DNA from: an uncultured bacterium
GTDB taxonomy: Bacteria > Actinomycetota > Coriobacteriia > Coriobacteriales > Coriobacteriaceae
DNA length: 8,950 nt
Direction of reading: 5' to 3'
NCBI GenBank assembly: GCA_905216175.1
Contig: CAJMSV010000074.1
Span: 1-8,950 of the forward strand
Shown: positions 8,101-8,950 of the stretch, piece by piece
Numbering within the stretch: position 1 is the first letter of the stretch
Layout of the letters: every line of letters begins with the position of its first letter
Translations under genes and position numbers: made by a program
The notes under the pieces: model-generated
What the model saw: the letters and a program-made list of their open reading frames with translations, nothing else
Databases searched by the model: none
Told to the model about the DNA's origin: nothing

Positions 8101-8446
8101 CGTTCGCTGCGGAATTCATCCCACACCGGGCAAGATCCTATACACCTCGACGCACGACACCTCGACACTCGCCGGCTGGTGCACGCATTCCTTTGCGGGC
8201 GGCAACGAGCCGAGCGGCATTGCACTGGCAAGCGAGCTCATGGGCAACGCTCTGGCCAGCGATGCTCCGCTCGTGATGATGCCGCTGCAGGACGTGCTGG
8301 GGCTGGGCGACGACGCGCGTATGAACGTGCCGGGCGTGGCCACGGGCAACTGGACATGGCAGGCGCAGGAGGCGGACATTGAGGCCGCCGAGGACAATAC
8401 TGCACAGCTCATGCGCAACACCCATAGATTCTGGGGCGAAGCGTGA
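5150..8446 (+). CDS. malQ: Fused neopullulanase-like GH13 glucan hydrolase and GH77 4-alpha-glucanotransferase
   Basis: This 1098-residue cytoplasmic protein (no signal peptide) joins two alpha-glucan enzymes. Residues 1-125 form a beta-sandwich of the kind preceding neopullulanases and maltogenic amylases (HNSRLPQFRIPFGAV near the start). The GH13 barrel (about 130-555) has region I DGVFNH (263-268), MPAIN (316-320, like the neopullulanase MPKLN), region II GWRLD with nucleophile Asp351, region III GEVWED with acid/base Glu380, and region IV SSHDR with Asp455. A beta C-domain runs to about 640. The GH77 part (about 651-1098) starts HGAGVVCHITSVP and has VRLDHFLGF with nucleophile Asp908, FIAEDLG with Glu954, STHDTST with Asp1003, and the usual MPLQDVLGLG end. 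It would hydrolyse branched or linear maltodextrins and disproportionate the products. Homology begins at residue 4, supporting the ATG at 5150 although its ribosome site is weak. Tandem stops (TGATAA) end it. The frame is unbroken across the join, so this is a real fusion. The symbol applies to the C-terminal half. Confidence 0.93.
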   Translation: MRLIHNSRLPQFRIPFGAVTTGTSVSLSVILEDADPNQATLTLRTWVDEIGESLYPMTHEGDGIFTVELECTEPCLIWYSFICNIEGQPEVRLGAPQGRTGGEGVTYDYAEVPSFQITVYKHREVRPEWYERGMVYQIFPDRYARDEHWRERTLAEVEKPRNGIQRRMVEDWNEPPVYERAEDGSIKAWEFYGGSLKGIQNDLPRIAELGFTAIYLNPIFEAASNPRYDTADYTKIDPILGTEQDFTELCQAAEKLGISIILDGVFNHTGDDSIYFNRYGNYPGVGAWQSEDSPWRDAFYFHEDGSYDCWWGVGNMPAINESSELVRERLLGKDGIIRKWLRAGAHGWRLDVADELSDDFLAEIKKAVLAEKSDALLLGEVWEDASNKISYGHLRRYLQGSELDSAMDYPFRDMVIGFLMGYKNAYQAAEDIETLRENYPREALSCALNLLSSHDRPRIISVLGGGPDESQLPESERSKWRLDENSMGLAKSRFWLATLMQMTFPGVPSIYYGDEYGLEGLTDPGNRRTLPMKEDLHDFDTLAILKNASAVRRALPFMVDGEIKAFALNDEVLAYTRTGKDGEAATVIINRSLRNSHRVTIPALGECASDVISGHECEIHNGTVTLDLYPLGSSIIYHHAEQRLQEPLDHGAGVVCHITSVPTDDGKPGTIGAPTRRFIDHLAAMGMRYWQVLPVNPTDFFRSPYAGPSAFAGNIDLLPESHEELAADFETWKARGGEDADPLYTAFKHRNADWLEKYCVYMAVKKYFEGDSRHDWPADVARYNEHLIDDNRFHNEAELQAYMQYRFDLAWCELMNYAHKKGIEVIGDIPMYVSDDSADAWSEPENFWLSDTGKAIEISGAPPDNFAPEGQVWGNPTFRWDHMKQNGYSWWMDRLRRAFSLYDRVRLDHFLGFHSYFSIPAGKACADGRWLAGPGKDLFQTAYDELGPLNFIAEDLGYLTPGVRAMASTCGFPGMDVLEFSDYDVRCGIHPTPGKILYTSTHDTSTLAGWCTHSFAGGNEPSGIALASELMGNALASDAPLVMMPLQDVLGLGDDARMNVPGVATGNWTWQAQEADIEAAEDNTAQLMRNTHRFWGEA

Positions 8447-8490
8447 TAAAACGCCCGATATAGGGTACAGTTACATACGTTTGAAATTAT

Positions 8491-8516
8491 GCGGGCAGAG
8501 CGATCTGCCCGCTTTG
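8491..8516 (+). terminator. Hairpin after the GH13-GH77 gene, within the fmdB-type leader
   Basis: A perfect 9-bp stem (8491-8499 with 8504-8512) is capped by a GCGA tetraloop, which fits the stable GNRA class, and is followed by tttgtgct. The short T-tract makes it a modest terminator for the fusion gene. It ends just before the ribosome binding site of the next gene, so it could instead act as an attenuator or 5-prime stabiliser for that gene. I find no clear promoter between 8447 and 8534. Confidence 0.6.
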
Positions 8517-8534
8517 TGCTGAAAAGGAAGTATT

Positions 8535-8771
8535 ATGGCGCGCTACGATTACAAGTGCACGAGCTGCGGCAACGTGTTTGAGGTTGAGCACCCCATGTCC
8601 GAGACGCCCGAGGTCGTGTGCCCGAGCTGCGGCGCTCCGGCGACAAAAACGTTCTCGGCCAGCGGCATCAAGTTTGAGGGCAGCGGCTTCTACAACACCG
8701 ACCAGCGAAGCGGCGGCTCCAGCACCAACGCCACCAGCGGCTGCTGCGCCAACTGCCCGCACAGCCACTAG
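8535..8771 (+). CDS. FmdB-family zinc-ribbon protein
   Basis: This 78-residue protein belongs to the FmdB family of small putative regulatory proteins, whose precise function is not established. The start MARYDYKCTSCG is typical. Two knuckles, CTSC (Cys8, Cys11) and CPSC (Cys29, Cys32), would bind one zinc ion. KTFSASGIKFEGSGFYNTD (38-56) is the usual family segment after the ribbon. A Gly/Ser/Thr linker then leads to a terminal CCANCPHSH (70-78) whose three cysteines and two histidines could bind a second metal. AAGGAAG (8524-8530) lies just upstream of the ATG. The gene sits 88 bases after the GH13-GH77 stop and has its own strong terminator. The neighbourhood gives no sure functional link to glucan metabolism; co-transcription by read-through is possible. 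Confidence 0.93.
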   Translation: MARYDYKCTSCGNVFEVEHPMSETPEVVCPSCGAPATKTFSASGIKFEGSGFYNTDQRSGGSSTNATSGCCANCPHSH

Positions 8772-8818
8772 AAACAACGCGGCCCCGCGATCAACACCGA
8801 TCGCGGGGCTGTTTCTTT
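8771..8818 (+). terminator. Intrinsic terminator after the FmdB-type gene
   Basis: A perfect 11-bp GC-rich stem (8782-8792 with 8799-8809) surrounds a 6-base loop (aacacc) and is followed by tgtttcttt. The outer bases gaaaca (8771-8776) can also pair with tgtttc (8810-8815) across a small one-sided bulge, lengthening the structure. It begins at the stop codon. Confidence 0.9.
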
Positions 8819-8823
8819 GCGCT

Positions 8824-8909
8824 AAGGGTAGCTAATTTGGGACGGGGCTTTTTTAACTACCCCGCCTGCAGGGTAGTTAAAAAAGCCCCGTCCCAAATTA
8901 GCTACCCTT
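8824..8909. repeat. Large perfect palindrome (39-bp arms, 8-base loop)
   Basis: The arm 8824-8862 is the exact reverse complement of 8871-8909, separated by cgcctgca (8863-8870). Each arm holds GGGACGGGGC next to a run of six T (or six A on the other arm). The decamer GGGTAGYTAA occurs four times in alternating orientation: 8826-8835, 8853-8862 (inverted), 8871-8880 and 8898-8907 (inverted). As RNA it forms a very stable hairpin from either strand, so it can act as a bidirectional terminator between convergent genes. Its perfection suggests a recent inverted duplication or a dispersed palindromic repeat family. Confidence 0.9.
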
Positions 8910-8950
8910 GGGCCCGTAATACATGCGGACCAGACAGGCGCAGAAGTGGC
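8898..8950 (-). CDS. Possible C-terminal end of a convergent gene (partial, unidentified)
   Basis: Reading the minus strand inward from the window edge, one frame gives HFCACLVRMYYGPKGS and then a TAA at 8900-8898. Its codons mostly end in G or C like the real genes here, and it would run convergent to the FmdB-type gene with the palindrome as a shared terminator. Only 16 codons are visible, so there is no basis for a function. The other two minus frames also stop or run on without distinctive signal. It may be real or chance. Confidence 0.3.
   Translation of the reverse strand, partial: HFCACLVRMYYGPKGS

Noticed and set aside
1..8950. CRISPR arrays, tRNA or rRNA genes, transposase genes
   Set aside because: I saw no regularly spaced direct repeats, cloverleaf or rRNA-like sequence, and no open frame resembling a transposase or integrase.

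Overview
The window is a GC-rich (coding) bacterial segment with AT-richer intergenic DNA. It carries a storage-glucan gene cluster. The glgC plus glgD pair, the G/C-ending codons, the Ala/Lys/Thr-rich protein tail and the fused amylase/amylomaltase enzyme together suggest a gut Coriobacteriia member, most likely Collinsella or a close relative. This placement is an inference from style and gene content, not from a phylogenetic marker.

Layout. Bases 1-100 form a leader with a strong hairpin. Three plus-strand glycogen synthesis genes follow. glgC (101-1249) encodes the catalytic ADP-glucose pyrophosphorylase subunit. glgD (1254-2342, 4 bp downstream) encodes a paralogous subunit that has lost the catalytic motifs. 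glgA (2472-4718) encodes glycogen synthase with an unusual, roughly 260-residue disordered tail that resembles histone H1. A hairpin lies between glgD and glgA, and an intrinsic terminator (4751-4779) closes the cluster.

The 431-bp gap from 4719 to 5149 holds the terminator, a 132-bp element with matching inverted ends (4811-4942), two short AT-rich palindromes and a weak promoter candidate. Next is one long gene (5150-8446). It encodes a two-enzyme protein: a neopullulanase-like GH13 alpha-glucan hydrolase fused to a GH77 4-alpha-glucanotransferase (MalQ). Both active sites look complete. After a hairpin comes a small FmdB-type zinc-ribbon gene (8535-8771) and its terminator. A perfect 39-bp-arm palindrome (8824-8909) follows. 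The window ends in what may be the last codons of a convergent minus-strand gene.

How the genes work together. GlgC, modulated by GlgD, would make ADP-glucose from ATP and glucose-1-phosphate, and GlgA would polymerise it into alpha-1,4-glucan. The GH13-GH77 fusion would trim and disproportionate the resulting or imported alpha-glucans and maltodextrins. No branching enzyme, phosphorylase or sugar transporter is in the window. The most unusual items are the GlgA tail, the GH13-GH77 fusion, the large palindrome whose arm includes a possible stop codon of the convergent gene, and the 132-bp inverted-end element. I do not see a clearly new multi-gene system.
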